From an uncultured Clostridia bacterium (GTDB lineage: Bacteria > Bacillota > Clostridia > Oscillospirales > Ruminococcaceae), in contig CALXHI010000028.1 in the NCBI GenBank assembly GCA_944388075.1, positions 62,001 to 126,000 on the forward strand: a stretch of 64,000 nucleotides of DNA, given 5' to 3'. The notes beneath the pieces were generated by a model. That model saw only the letters and a program-made list of their open reading frames with translations, was not told the origin of the DNA and made no database searches. Positions within the stretch are counted from its first letter, which is position 1. Every line of letters begins with the position of its first letter. This document shows positions 27,701-35,647 of this stretch, in pieces. The position numbers were made by a program, and so were the translations under genes.

Positions 27701-28067
27701 GTTTTGCTACCCTCTAAAACAACACGACTCTCAAACCCTCGAAACGCTGACAAAGCAATTTGTGGCGTTTTGCTACCCTCTAAAACAACACGACTCTCAA
27801 ACGTAAAAAATCTGCTGCTCTTCTTCCGTCCAGTTTTGCTACCCTCTAAAACAACACGACTCTCAAACATTTCACTTTCACGGCGAAGACCGCACAGAGT
27901 TTTGCTACCCTCTAAAACAACACGACTCTCAAACCCGCCACGAACGGTCTGGCAATCGTCCGGCAGTTTTGCTACCCTCTAAAACAACACGACTCTCAAA
28001 CCCATTATGATTCGCCTCCTTTTCTTTTTCAGTTTTGCTACCCTCTAAAACAACACGACTCTCAAAC
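24794..28067 (-). CRISPR. Type II-A CRISPR array, 50 repeats, 49 spacers
   Basis: The 36-bp repeat reads GTTTTGCTACCC...CGACTCTCAAAC on the plus strand; spacers are 30 bp except one of 29 (after repeat 11, starting 25491) and five of 31. The reverse complement (GTTTGAGAGTCGTG...) has the layout of type II crRNA repeats, so transcription is leftward, with the leader at 28068 and the oldest unit at 24794. Variant repeats: the first base of the terminal unit (24794) is changed, and the units at 26048 (ACGG for ACGA) and 26247 (last C to A) each have one change. Several spacers are related to each other: 27010/27671, 27539/27869, and 25095/26812/27274. Confidence 0.98.
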
Positions 28068-28150
28068 CTCAAGTTTGTGAAAACGGCACGACCCGCTGTG
28101 CATTTTAGAGGGATTATCTATATCATATCACATATTTTGTGTTCTGTCAA
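28068..28150 (-). promoter_or_regulatory. CRISPR leader and array promoter
   Basis: On the minus strand, TTGACA (28145-28150) and TATGAT (28122-28127) with a 17-base spacer give a strong promoter; the minus-35 overlaps the csn2 stop codon. About 45 bases of transcribed leader follow, ending ACTTGAG at the first repeat, similar to the leader-anchoring ATTTGAG reported for type II-A integration. The leader also contains CCCTCTAAAA, complementary to TTTTAGAGGG inside the crRNA repeat. Confidence 0.85.
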
Positions 28151-28821
28151 TCAATGACACACAAATCTGCATCAATAATCATTTGATGCAGCCATTCCGA
28201 TGGTGTTTGTGCATAAGGCTCCATCAACAGCACCGTATGCCCATGGTCAACGAACGTGCGGTATAGCAATTCACGCCGTTCCGGATTCACATATGACAGC
28301 AAATTCACAAGCACAAACACCTTCTCCCCCTCCAATTCCCTTACATACAGCATGTAATCTGCCAATTTTTCTTCCAAGGTGTCCTGATCGCCACAGATAC
28401 GCAAATCAATCGCCTTCCACAATGCAGTCAAATTCACCCCGCTGTATTCTGTATCGATCAGCTCGCCGGCGGTCAATGTTTCCATGAATACATTCACCGC
28501 CGTCTGCAAGCCAATCACAGCATCCAGCGTTTCTCCACCCAATGCCTTCTTTTCCAAATTCTGATAGAGTTTATTCAGCATCCGCTTTCCGTTCAGTTCA
28601 AACGGCACAAATTGTGTCAGCAGTTCTGTTTTCGCTGCAATTTTCAAGGGTTGATTATTGGCGGAAAGCACAATCTTCCCATCTTCACCATTCAGCTGTC
28701 CATACAATTCCGATACCAGTGCATAAAATGCCGACGGGCGTTCGATAGCAAGCAAATTAACCCGCTGTGTTTCCAAACAAAACGGTGGAAACAAGTCCTG
28801 CCTGACAATTTTATACTGCAT
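28147..28821 (-). CDS. csn2: CRISPR adaptation protein Csn2
   Basis: The type II-A marker, a ring-forming DNA-end-binding protein needed for spacer acquisition with Cas1, Cas2 and Cas9. The 224 residues show Csn2-like features (IVLSANNQPLKIAAKTELLTQFVPFELN near the start; KVFVLVNLLSYVNPERRELLYRTF near the end). It begins after GGAGGC and is the last gene of the cas operon. Assignment rests on position, length and overall pattern. Confidence 0.9.
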   Translation of the reverse strand: MQYKIVRQDLFPPFCLETQRVNLLAIERPSAFYALVSELYGQLNGEDGKIVLSANNQPLKIAAKTELLTQFVPFELNGKRMLNKLYQNLEKKALGGETLDAVIGLQTAVNVFMETLTAGELIDTEYSGVNLTALWKAIDLRICGDQDTLEEKLADYMLYVRELEGEKVFVLVNLLSYVNPERRELLYRTFVDHGHTVLLMEPYAQTPSEWLHQMIIDADLCVID

Positions 28822-28833
28822 GTTATGCCTCCG

Positions 28834-29154
28834 TTACAAAAAAATCAATCGCTCATCGCTGTCAATCACATCCGTGGTAAATGTGCCGGTAATGAATTCC
28901 ATTCGTTGAAACTGCTTTTCGGTGATGGTCAATACCATTACAATGCCCTCCGGGGGGCGATTGGCTTTGAGCTGTGCCATCAACTGATCGACATTCGTTT
29001 TATTGAGCACCATCCGGCAATACACCGATTCCTGCAACATCAGAAATCCCGTTTTCAACAAATGCGTGCGGAATTTTCGATACATCTGCCGATCCTTTGC
29101 CGTCAATGTCGGCAGGTCAAACATCACAATCACTCTCATATAGCGGTAACTCAT
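28834..29154 (-). CDS. cas2: CRISPR-associated protein Cas2
   Basis: A 106-residue subunit of the Cas1-Cas2 integrase. The ferredoxin-like start YMRVIVMFDLPTLTAKDRQ contains the conserved Asp, followed by FRTHLLKTGFLMLQESVYCR. The ATG overlaps the cas1 stop (ATGA). Confidence 0.95.
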   Translation of the reverse strand: MSYRYMRVIVMFDLPTLTAKDRQMYRKFRTHLLKTGFLMLQESVYCRMVLNKTNVDQLMAQLKANRPPEGIVMVLTITEKQFQRMEFITGTFTTDVIDSDERLIFL

Positions 29155-30035
29155 TGATCCTCACCAAGGATTCGATAATGCTTGATTTTCATGACATCGC
29201 CCGTACACAAGGCATCCAACACACTGCGCACGTAAATCCGAATGGCGTGATACAAATACTGTCGGCTGTCATCTATGAAAACAACTTGATTCACTATCTC
29301 CAGCATTTCATGCTTCTGCTTGCTTTCAAACATTCCAAATTGCTTTTGGCAAACAAATCGATCCACAAGAATCCGATACGGCTCCATGAAGTCACAGCTC
29401 AAGTTGAAGGGATTAAACGTATTGTCATGGCAAATTCCAAGCTGTGTCAAATACCCACAGGCACAGACCTCTCGATTCACTGCACTCAGCAATATGGCAT
29501 AGCCATAGTTCAATGCAGCATTGATTGGATTCGCCTGACTGCGAGAAAACGTCACACCGAACAGCGCATTGAAATAGACCTTGGCCGCATGTCCTTCCCG
29601 ATTGCTTGCATCCCCCGGTTCCATATCATCCAGATAAGAACGCAGCTTTTCTGCTTCGGCTTCCCAATGCTCCTGTGACAAAAGCTCTGCCTGCTGTCGG
29701 ATTTTCTCAGATACGATTTCAGTCCAGACTGCCGTTTTTATTTCTTCATTCCAGGCAATCTGCGTACGGATTTTCGCAGAACAATCATGCGAACCGTAAA
29801 GCGGCATCAGCTCTGCCGCAGGATTATGCTTTTCATCGCAGAGAATCAGCTTGATTTTCCGTCGTGCCAACTCATGAAGCAAACAGCCCGTCATGGCAAC
29901 CCCGCTGTTTTCCACGATCACAACCGCAATCTCGTCCAGGAGAACACGTTTTGTGTCCTCCGAACGAATGACCATGCTGCCCATTTTCAAGTCCAGTTTG
30001 CAGTGCCCGGTAATGACAACGGTACGCCAACTCAT
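29151..30035 (-). CDS. cas1: CRISPR-associated integrase Cas1
   Basis: Integrates new spacers at the leader end of the array. The 294 residues begin MSWRTVVITGHCKLDLKMGS, with an N-terminal beta domain and a helical C-terminal domain containing NREGHAAKVYFNALFG (metal-ligand Glu region) and a DFMEPYRILVDRFV motif (conserved Glu) typical of type II Cas1. Overlaps cas9 and cas2 by 4 bases on either side, so the operon is tightly coupled. Confidence 0.96.
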   Translation of the reverse strand: MSWRTVVITGHCKLDLKMGSMVIRSEDTKRVLLDEIAVVIVENSGVAMTGCLLHELARRKIKLILCDEKHNPAAELMPLYGSHDCSAKIRTQIAWNEEIKTAVWTEIVSEKIRQQAELLSQEHWEAEAEKLRSYLDDMEPGDASNREGHAAKVYFNALFGVTFSRSQANPINAALNYGYAILLSAVNREVCACGYLTQLGICHDNTFNPFNLSCDFMEPYRILVDRFVCQKQFGMFESKQKHEMLEIVNQVVFIDDSRQYLYHAIRIYVRSVLDALCTGDVMKIKHYRILGEDQ

Positions 30036-33000
30036 AGTGTCAAAAGATTGGCAGATTTCTTTTCCATCAGACCGGTTGCCGATTGGTCTATGATACGAAT
30101 GTCATGCACGCCTTTCCATTTCAGCAGATCCGTATTGAATCGCATATTAGCACTCTGTTTGGAAGCTCCAATCAACGATAAATCACAGGTGTTCTTTCTT
30201 CCGGTTTTCAGCAGATTGACCATTTGCAGTAAAACCACAACCTGCTGCTCCACAGGCAAGCTGAAAAAGATGTCTTGATGTTTTTCCATCGTATCTGCCA
30301 CACTGCGGAACAGATATTGATAGGTTGAGTTCTTCATTTTATGCAACAAACGTTCAAACAGTCTTTCATTCTCACTTGTTGTAATTTTATCATGCTTTGC
30401 ATCCGGTACTGCCTGCACACCTTTATGCTTTTCCGCAAACCCGGACAGACGTTTTACATATACATAATCAACAGGGTCAAGCAACAAGGAAGATGCCAAT
30501 GTATAGCCCCATTGTGTACCGCCACTGTCTTTCCGCAGAAGGTTGACCCGAACACAGCCATTGATTTCGATCAACGTATTGATCTTAAGGAATCGTTTCC
30601 CCAACGGAAACTCCACCCGTTCCACAGGCTTTCTGACAATCTCTGCCAATGTCCGCATACAGTATTGCTCTGCAAATGCAGCATCCCGAACATATCGTGC
30701 CATATGCATCACTTCCAGCGGCATCAGCACCAGACCGCATTTCTTTCCGCTGTAATACTTCACCAGCACAAAGCAAGCTGCAACTGTATTGTTATAGCCG
30801 CCGTATTTTTCGACAGAAAGCCCCTGTTTCCGCTCGACCAAGCTTGATTTCCCTTCCGCTTTGCGCTCGGGATTTTGGTTGAACAAACAACCTTTTCTCG
30901 TATAGCAATACCGCACACATCGAATGTTATTCTTTGCCATCTGTCGCTTGACAATTTCCAGCGTTTCCCCTTTGCGCCATGCGACCACGCCGCCTCGTTC
31001 GATATCATGCTCCAACAGTCTATCCAGCCGCATCGAGTAGGTGCGATTTTGTCCCCCGTTTTCTCGAATGAACACAAGCGGATTCGCTGTAAACTTGACA
31101 TGATAGACATTACCCATCACGATATTGAGATAGGCATCCTTTGCATGATGCAGATCATTCACTTCACGGCATTTCAGCAAATCATAGGTATGTCGAAAAT
31201 CCGATACCAACCCTGCCTTGACATATACAATCTCCGTTTCCGACAGCATTTCCTTCAGCAATGTGGCAACGGCTTTGGTAGACTGTCGTGTTTCAACAAT
31301 TTGCCGACTGATAAATCCCGCAAGCTCTTCATCGGTGAACTTCGTTGTCCGCGTCAACCGCTCGTACTTCTTGTCGCTGACCATACCGTTTTTATGCAGC
31401 ATCGACCAGAATCCGTGCATCTGCGACTGAATATCGGGAATCAGAGGATAGCGATCGGTCTTTGCACCGTTCAGCGCAGATTTCACGAGCACACGATTAT
31501 CCAAACTATCGTCCTTGAGTTTCGATCGTGGGAAGATATGATCAATATCATAAACATCCGTGCCCAGCGATTGGAGATCGATCGCCTCTCCCGAATACAT
31601 ACACCGTCCCAGCTGCATAAAATACAGATAGAGCTTATCGCTACGCAGAGCCGATTCTGATTGCTGCTCCAATTCTGCCCGCAGCCGGTCGGTATTCTCC
31701 AATTTCTTCAAAAAATCTTGCACCTGCTCTTTACGGGATTGCTTCCGCTGTCCTTTTTGCTCACCAGTATGGTCTCGTGCCATCTCCACAAAGATTTTCT
31801 CCGGTGCTGCACCCGTCAATTTTCGCAGCTCCTTGACGATTTCGAGCGTTCGTGTCACAGAACGCTGTACTGCCGTCGGCAGATACATTTCCCGCATGCG
31901 TTCCGACAGCGTTTTCGGATGCTCTGCGTAATACTCCATATTTCTCTGTGTAAGCTGATGCTGAAAGCCATGCCGCTGACTCAAAAGCTCCATCAGATTT
32001 TCGCTGCCCGTCCAAAGCTGCTCGATGATGCTGCCGCCGACAATCTCGCCGGTTTGGCTGTCCACCTCCGGAATTTCCGCCAAGAAGCATCGAGAGAGCC
32101 GACCGTAATCGGTATAGCCCAGTCCCGACAGATAATCGATATCCGCTTTTTCCAACCCGGCATACTGCTGTTTCAGCCATTGCTTCAGGCGTTTGCGATC
32201 TGTTGTTGTGGTGATGCGCTCAATGATAGCTTCCGCATCGGTTTCCGAAAGCGTTCCCGCCTCCATCAGCCTGCGAAAATCCAACCACGGTTTCAAGCTC
32301 GATTTGACGGTAATATCAATGCCGCCGAGCTGATCCGTTTTTTCATTAAACCATCCATTGGAAGAAAGATACTCCCGAATCTTCTTGACCGTCACCTTTT
32401 TATATCGCAAAAACAGATTTCGATAGATACCCTGTTTGACCTCCGGCAAAAGCCGTACACCATTGATGCAAATGTTGTTGATTTCATTCAGCACGGTAAA
32501 TTTTGTGTACAGCAGCGACTGCTTGGGCAATACATCTTCTCCGGCACAGTAGGTACATTGCGCTGTCATGCGGCGAATAAAGGCTTCTTCGCTTTTATCA
32601 AGATCGACCACCTCATCAAAATTCCATGGGAAAATGCGTTCTGCTTTGCGCACAATCCAGGCATGCTCGCCGCCTGCCGCCAACGGGCCGACATAGTAGG
32701 GAATTCGGAACGTCATAATAGAATAGACCTTGTCCGCCACGCTGCCGTAGGCATCCGTCTCCCGCAAAAACGGCAGATAGCCGGATGCCCGTTCGAGAAT
32801 CCGTTGCAGCTCAATCGCATACAGCTGATACGGAATCACACGGTTATTGGACGTTACCTGCTTGGGACACAATACGTTGCTTTCCAGTTTGTCCTGTATT
32901 TGCGTGAACGCCGCCTGATCTGCCGCATCCGGCGTCACATCCTTCAGCACGCTGCGAATGTATTTGCAGAATGCCTCCGCATCACAATTCTTGTAAGAAA

Positions 33001-34129
33001 CAATGTTCCCCACAGCCGCACCCTTGAGATTGCCAGAATAGCGCACATAATTGTCTTTTTCATTCGCCAAGCGAAAGACTTCATCATAACGCGCCGGCAC
33101 ATATTTCCGCACCATCTGCTTCAGCAATTTCAAATCGCTCTGATGTTCCTCGTAAATTGCAACCTTCGCCTGGCTAATATATTGCTTTCCGGCAAGCATA
33201 TCGACCAACAGACCCCAATTATAAAGTGCCTGTGCAATGGTGAGCAGCTCGGCTTCATCCTCTGTCAGCTCTGCACGCAGCTGCTCGAGTGTATCATCGA
33301 AATCGGCTGCCGCCACGCTGATGCTGTTTTTCTCCAGCTCTGCATACGAATCCTGAAAGAACAAATCCGACAGCTTTACCTTCGACCCGGCAATCAGCTT
33401 GACCAGTCGCAGCCGGTCTACCGGATCCTCCTCTACCGGCACCGGCTTTTTCCCGTTCCAAAGCAGCGTTTGGAAATTGCGCTCTCGCACGCTGACACGC
33501 TTGTCTGCTGTCAGCACTGCACCAAATTCCTCCGGCGTACAGGTATATGGGAATGCGTAGTCCCGACTCTCAAACCACTCCCGCAGACGCTGATAGGTCT
33601 GCGCAATGCTCGTCAGCTGTTCGGTATGCTTTAGGTCAATGTCATAGAGAAAATGTCCCCGATGTGCCAGCAGATAAGCACAGGCGATATAGACCAAACG
33701 CACATCCTGCGGTTCGTCCGACTCCATCAGCTTGCAGATCAAATGGTGAATCGTCGGATACTGCGTATGGTATGCCTGATCCAATTCGGGTGAGCCAAGC
33801 AAAGAACCGTCGTTGTCCGCAGAACGATCCTCTGCCCAAAGTGCACTTTCTCTTCGGCGCAGGAAAAACTGCGGGTCGGTCTTTGCGATCTCCGCTGCAA
33901 ACAATTCTTCCAACAGCTGAATCCGCTGCTTGCGACGTGCATAGCGACGGCGTGTGGTTCGGAAGGTGCGGCGTTCCGCTGACTGCTGTGCTTCATCAAA
34001 CAACGACACGCCCCACATCGCATTGCCCTTGTGCTTCAATACATGATAGTCAGGGTCGCAGACACACCAGCCAACCGAATTGGTTCCAATGTCCAGTCCC
34101 AAATAATAAGGTTCATATGATTTTAGCAT
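30032..34129 (-). CDS. cas9: RNA-guided endonuclease Cas9 (type II-A)
   Basis: A 1365-residue effector guided by crRNA:tracrRNA. RuvC-I is YLGLDIGTNSVGW (Asp13); the arginine-rich bridge helix is RTFRTTRRRYARRKQRIQLL; RuvC-II is IFVEMARDHTGEQKG (Glu782); the HNH centre is DIDHIFPRSKLKDDSLDNR (His864); RuvC-III is DLHHAKDAYLN (His995, Asp998). All catalytic residues are present, so it should cut both strands. The C-terminus keeps the IIDQSATGLMEK pattern of type II-A proteins. Start after AAGGAGGAG. First gene of the cas operon; the tracrRNA is divergent upstream. The PAM cannot be read from sequence alone. Confidence 0.98.
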   Translation of the reverse strand: MLKSYEPYYLGLDIGTNSVGWCVCDPDYHVLKHKGNAMWGVSLFDEAQQSAERRTFRTTRRRYARRKQRIQLLEELFAAEIAKTDPQFFLRRRESALWAEDRSADNDGSLLGSPELDQAYHTQYPTIHHLICKLMESDEPQDVRLVYIACAYLLAHRGHFLYDIDLKHTEQLTSIAQTYQRLREWFESRDYAFPYTCTPEEFGAVLTADKRVSVRERNFQTLLWNGKKPVPVEEDPVDRLRLVKLIAGSKVKLSDLFFQDSYAELEKNSISVAAADFDDTLEQLRAELTEDEAELLTIAQALYNWGLLVDMLAGKQYISQAKVAIYEEHQSDLKLLKQMVRKYVPARYDEVFRLANEKDNYVRYSGNLKGAAVGNIVSYKNCDAEAFCKYIRSVLKDVTPDAADQAAFTQIQDKLESNVLCPKQVTSNNRVIPYQLYAIELQRILERASGYLPFLRETDAYGSVADKVYSIMTFRIPYYVGPLAAGGEHAWIVRKAERIFPWNFDEVVDLDKSEEAFIRRMTAQCTYCAGEDVLPKQSLLYTKFTVLNEINNICINGVRLLPEVKQGIYRNLFLRYKKVTVKKIREYLSSNGWFNEKTDQLGGIDITVKSSLKPWLDFRRLMEAGTLSETDAEAIIERITTTTDRKRLKQWLKQQYAGLEKADIDYLSGLGYTDYGRLSRCFLAEIPEVDSQTGEIVGGSIIEQLWTGSENLMELLSQRHGFQHQLTQRNMEYYAEHPKTLSERMREMYLPTAVQRSVTRTLEIVKELRKLTGAAPEKIFVEMARDHTGEQKGQRKQSRKEQVQDFLKKLENTDRLRAELEQQSESALRSDKLYLYFMQLGRCMYSGEAIDLQSLGTDVYDIDHIFPRSKLKDDSLDNRVLVKSALNGAKTDRYPLIPDIQSQMHGFWSMLHKNGMVSDKKYERLTRTTKFTDEELAGFISRQIVETRQSTKAVATLLKEMLSETEIVYVKAGLVSDFRHTYDLLKCREVNDLHHAKDAYLNIVMGNVYHVKFTANPLVFIRENGGQNRTYSMRLDRLLEHDIERGGVVAWRKGETLEIVKRQMAKNNIRCVRYCYTRKGCLFNQNPERKAEGKSSLVERKQGLSVEKYGGYNNTVAACFVLVKYYSGKKCGLVLMPLEVMHMARYVRDAAFAEQYCMRTLAEIVRKPVERVEFPLGKRFLKINTLIEINGCVRVNLLRKDSGGTQWGYTLASSLLLDPVDYVYVKRLSGFAEKHKGVQAVPDAKHDKITTSENERLFERLLHKMKNSTYQYLFRSVADTMEKHQDIFFSLPVEQQVVVLLQMVNLLKTGRKNTCDLSLIGASKQSANMRFNTDLLKWKGVHDIRIIDQSATGLMEKKSANLLTL

Positions 34130-34178
34130 GATTTTCTCCTCCTTGTGATTGTTGATACATCATCGTACGTACAATAAT

Positions 34179-34208
34179 ATTATACAGGATTTCCAATTTT
34201 TTTGCAAA
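34179..34208 (-). promoter_or_regulatory. Promoter of the cas9 operon
   Basis: TTTGCA and TATAAT (minus strand) with an 18-base spacer; the predicted start is near 34172. A perfect GTACGTAC palindrome at 34165-34172 lies on the transcription start and may be an operator. Confidence 0.65.
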
Positions 34209-34243
34209 TCCTTTATGCAATTTGATTATTTTGAAAATTCCGC

Positions 34244-34272
34244 TTGACAAATGACCGCAAATGTGGTATAGT
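34244..34272 (+). promoter_or_regulatory. tracrRNA promoter
   Basis: TTGACA and TATAGT with a 17-base spacer, 7 bases before the predicted tracrRNA start. Divergent from the cas9 promoter, 35 bases away. Confidence 0.88.
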
Positions 34273-34278
34273 AAAGAT

Positions 34279-34412
34279 AGAGGATTGCTACCCTCTAACA
34301 CAACACGACGAGTTCAAATAAAGATTTTTCCAAATCGTTCGGGTAACCGTTCTGTGCAAGTGTTGCACATCTTTTGCAATGAAGCTGTCGCAGGTCTGCG
34401 ACGGCTTTTTTT
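34279..34412 (+). ncRNA. tracrRNA
   Basis: Pairs with the crRNA repeat to load Cas9. The anti-repeat at about 34287-34320 (TTGCTACCCTCTAACACAAC, then ACGACGAGTTCAAAT) matches the plus-strand CRISPR repeat apart from a few bulged or changed bases near the 3' part. Downstream are a small nexus-like hairpin CGG-GTAA-CCG (34340-34349), a TGTGCAA/TTGCACA hairpin (34353-34369) and a terminator. About 134 nt by sequence; 5' end inferred from the promoter. Confidence 0.93.
34382..34412 (+). terminator. tracrRNA terminator
   Basis: AAGCTGTCGCAG pairs with CTGCGACGGCTT around a 2-base loop, ending in seven Ts. This is also the last stem-loop of the tracrRNA. The next 210 bases, to the cdaA promoter, hold nothing recognisable. 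Confidence 0.92.
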
Positions 34413-34626
34413 CTGCAAAAATTGCTATTTCTCTTTCATCATAGCATATGCCATGTATCATTGTCAGGACAATGGCGAACAGCACATATCCTCATCGGTG
34501 CATTTCATACTGCACGGCGTACAAAATGCTGTTATCATATCAACGATTATTGGCCTCAACACAGAAAGCTGCTGACAGATTCTGTGTCCGACTGCAAAAT
34601 ATTCTCGAAAAAATCCCAATAGGGTG

Positions 34627-34655
34627 TTGAAATCTGTACGGGATTGTGCTATACT
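34627..34655 (+). promoter_or_regulatory. Promoter of cdaA-cdaR
   Basis: TTGAAA and TATACT with a 17-base spacer, 77 bases before the cdaA start. Confidence 0.8.
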
Positions 34656-34732
34656 AATAGTATGGAAAATCAGACGGACGGCGAACAGAGAGAATAGACC
34701 GCCCGGACCCATACGAAAGGAGCGCCCCTGAT

Positions 34733-35647
34733 ATGCTCGACACCATTCGCAATGTCTGGAACGCACTAAGCAATGTGCTGCAATCCATTGGCATCATTGA
34801 CATCATCGACATCGTGCTTCTTACATATTTGATTTATGCAGTTCTAAAGCTCGTACGGGAAACGAGAGCCGGACAGCTGATGAAGGGTCTGCTGTTTTTG
34901 ATTGTCGCCTATCTGCTCAGCGACCTGCTGGAGCTGAAAGCGATTCGGTTCATCACCGAGCAGGTGCTGAATGTCGGAATCCTCGCCATCATCATTCTGT
35001 TCCAACCGGAATTTCGCCGTGTTCTCGAGAAATTCGGTCAGGGGGCATCGAAGGTTTCCCGCATTGCACTGGGTAATTCGGAAGATGTACGGGCACAGTG
35101 GGAATATGCAATCCCAATCATCGGAGAATCGATCGCCAATCTGGCATCAACCAAAACCGGCGCACTGATCGTCATTGAGCGCAGCACCAAACTCGGCGAA
35201 CAAATCGGCACCGGCACATATTTGAATGCTATTCCAAGTGTGCAGCTGTTCGGCAATATCTTCTTCCACAACACGCCGCTGCATGACGGTGCTGTGATCA
35301 TGCGAGACGGCATTGTACTGGCAGCAGCCTGTTTCCTGCCGAAGCCCCAAAAGGAAGAACTGATCGACAAGCATTTGGGTTCTCGACACCGTGCCGCCAT
35401 CGGCATGAGCGAAAACTCTGATGCGATCATTCTGGTGGTATCGGAGGAAACCGGTCAAATCTCCATCGCCGATAACGGCACGCTCACCCGCAATTTCAAC
35501 CGTCATACGGTCGAACAATATCTCCGAGACGCACTCCTGCCCTCGGAGGACGACAGCTGGAGAAAGAAAACGATTCGGCTGCCGCTCCCGTTTCTGCGCA
35601 AGGATACGCCTCACAACAGTTCAAAAGATAAGGAGGATGGCGTATGA
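34733..35647 (+). CDS. cdaA: Diadenylate cyclase CdaA
   Basis: Makes the second messenger c-di-AMP from two ATP, controlling potassium and osmolyte balance. The 304 residues have three N-terminal membrane helices and a DAC (DisA_N) domain with the catalytic LHDGAVI (Asp185-Gly-Ala) and SRHRAA (Arg218-His-Arg). Start after GAAAGGAG. It overlaps cdaR by 4 bases, the conserved pairing. Confidence 0.96.
   Translation: MLDTIRNVWNALSNVLQSIGIIDIIDIVLLTYLIYAVLKLVRETRAGQLMKGLLFLIVAYLLSDLLELKAIRFITEQVLNVGILAIIILFQPEFRRVLEKFGQGASKVSRIALGNSEDVRAQWEYAIPIIGESIANLASTKTGALIVIERSTKLGEQIGTGTYLNAIPSVQLFGNIFFHNTPLHDGAVIMRDGIVLAAACFLPKPQKEELIDKHLGSRHRAAIGMSENSDAIILVVSEETGQISIADNGTLTRNFNRHTVEQYLRDALLPSEDDSWRKKTIRLPLPFLRKDTPHNSSKDKEDGV

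Noticed and set aside
24864..27982. Open frames across the CRISPR array with repeated LLPSKTTRLSN or FESRVVLEGSKT units
   Set aside because: They are translations of the 36-bp repeat with a 66-bp (22-codon) period; no ribosome sites, and the array explains them fully.
34209..34290. Possible long-form tracrRNA acting as a natural single guide on the cas promoter
   Set aside because: I looked for a degenerate plus-strand repeat upstream of the anti-repeat and saw none; the strong promoter at 34244-34272 accounts for the short form only.
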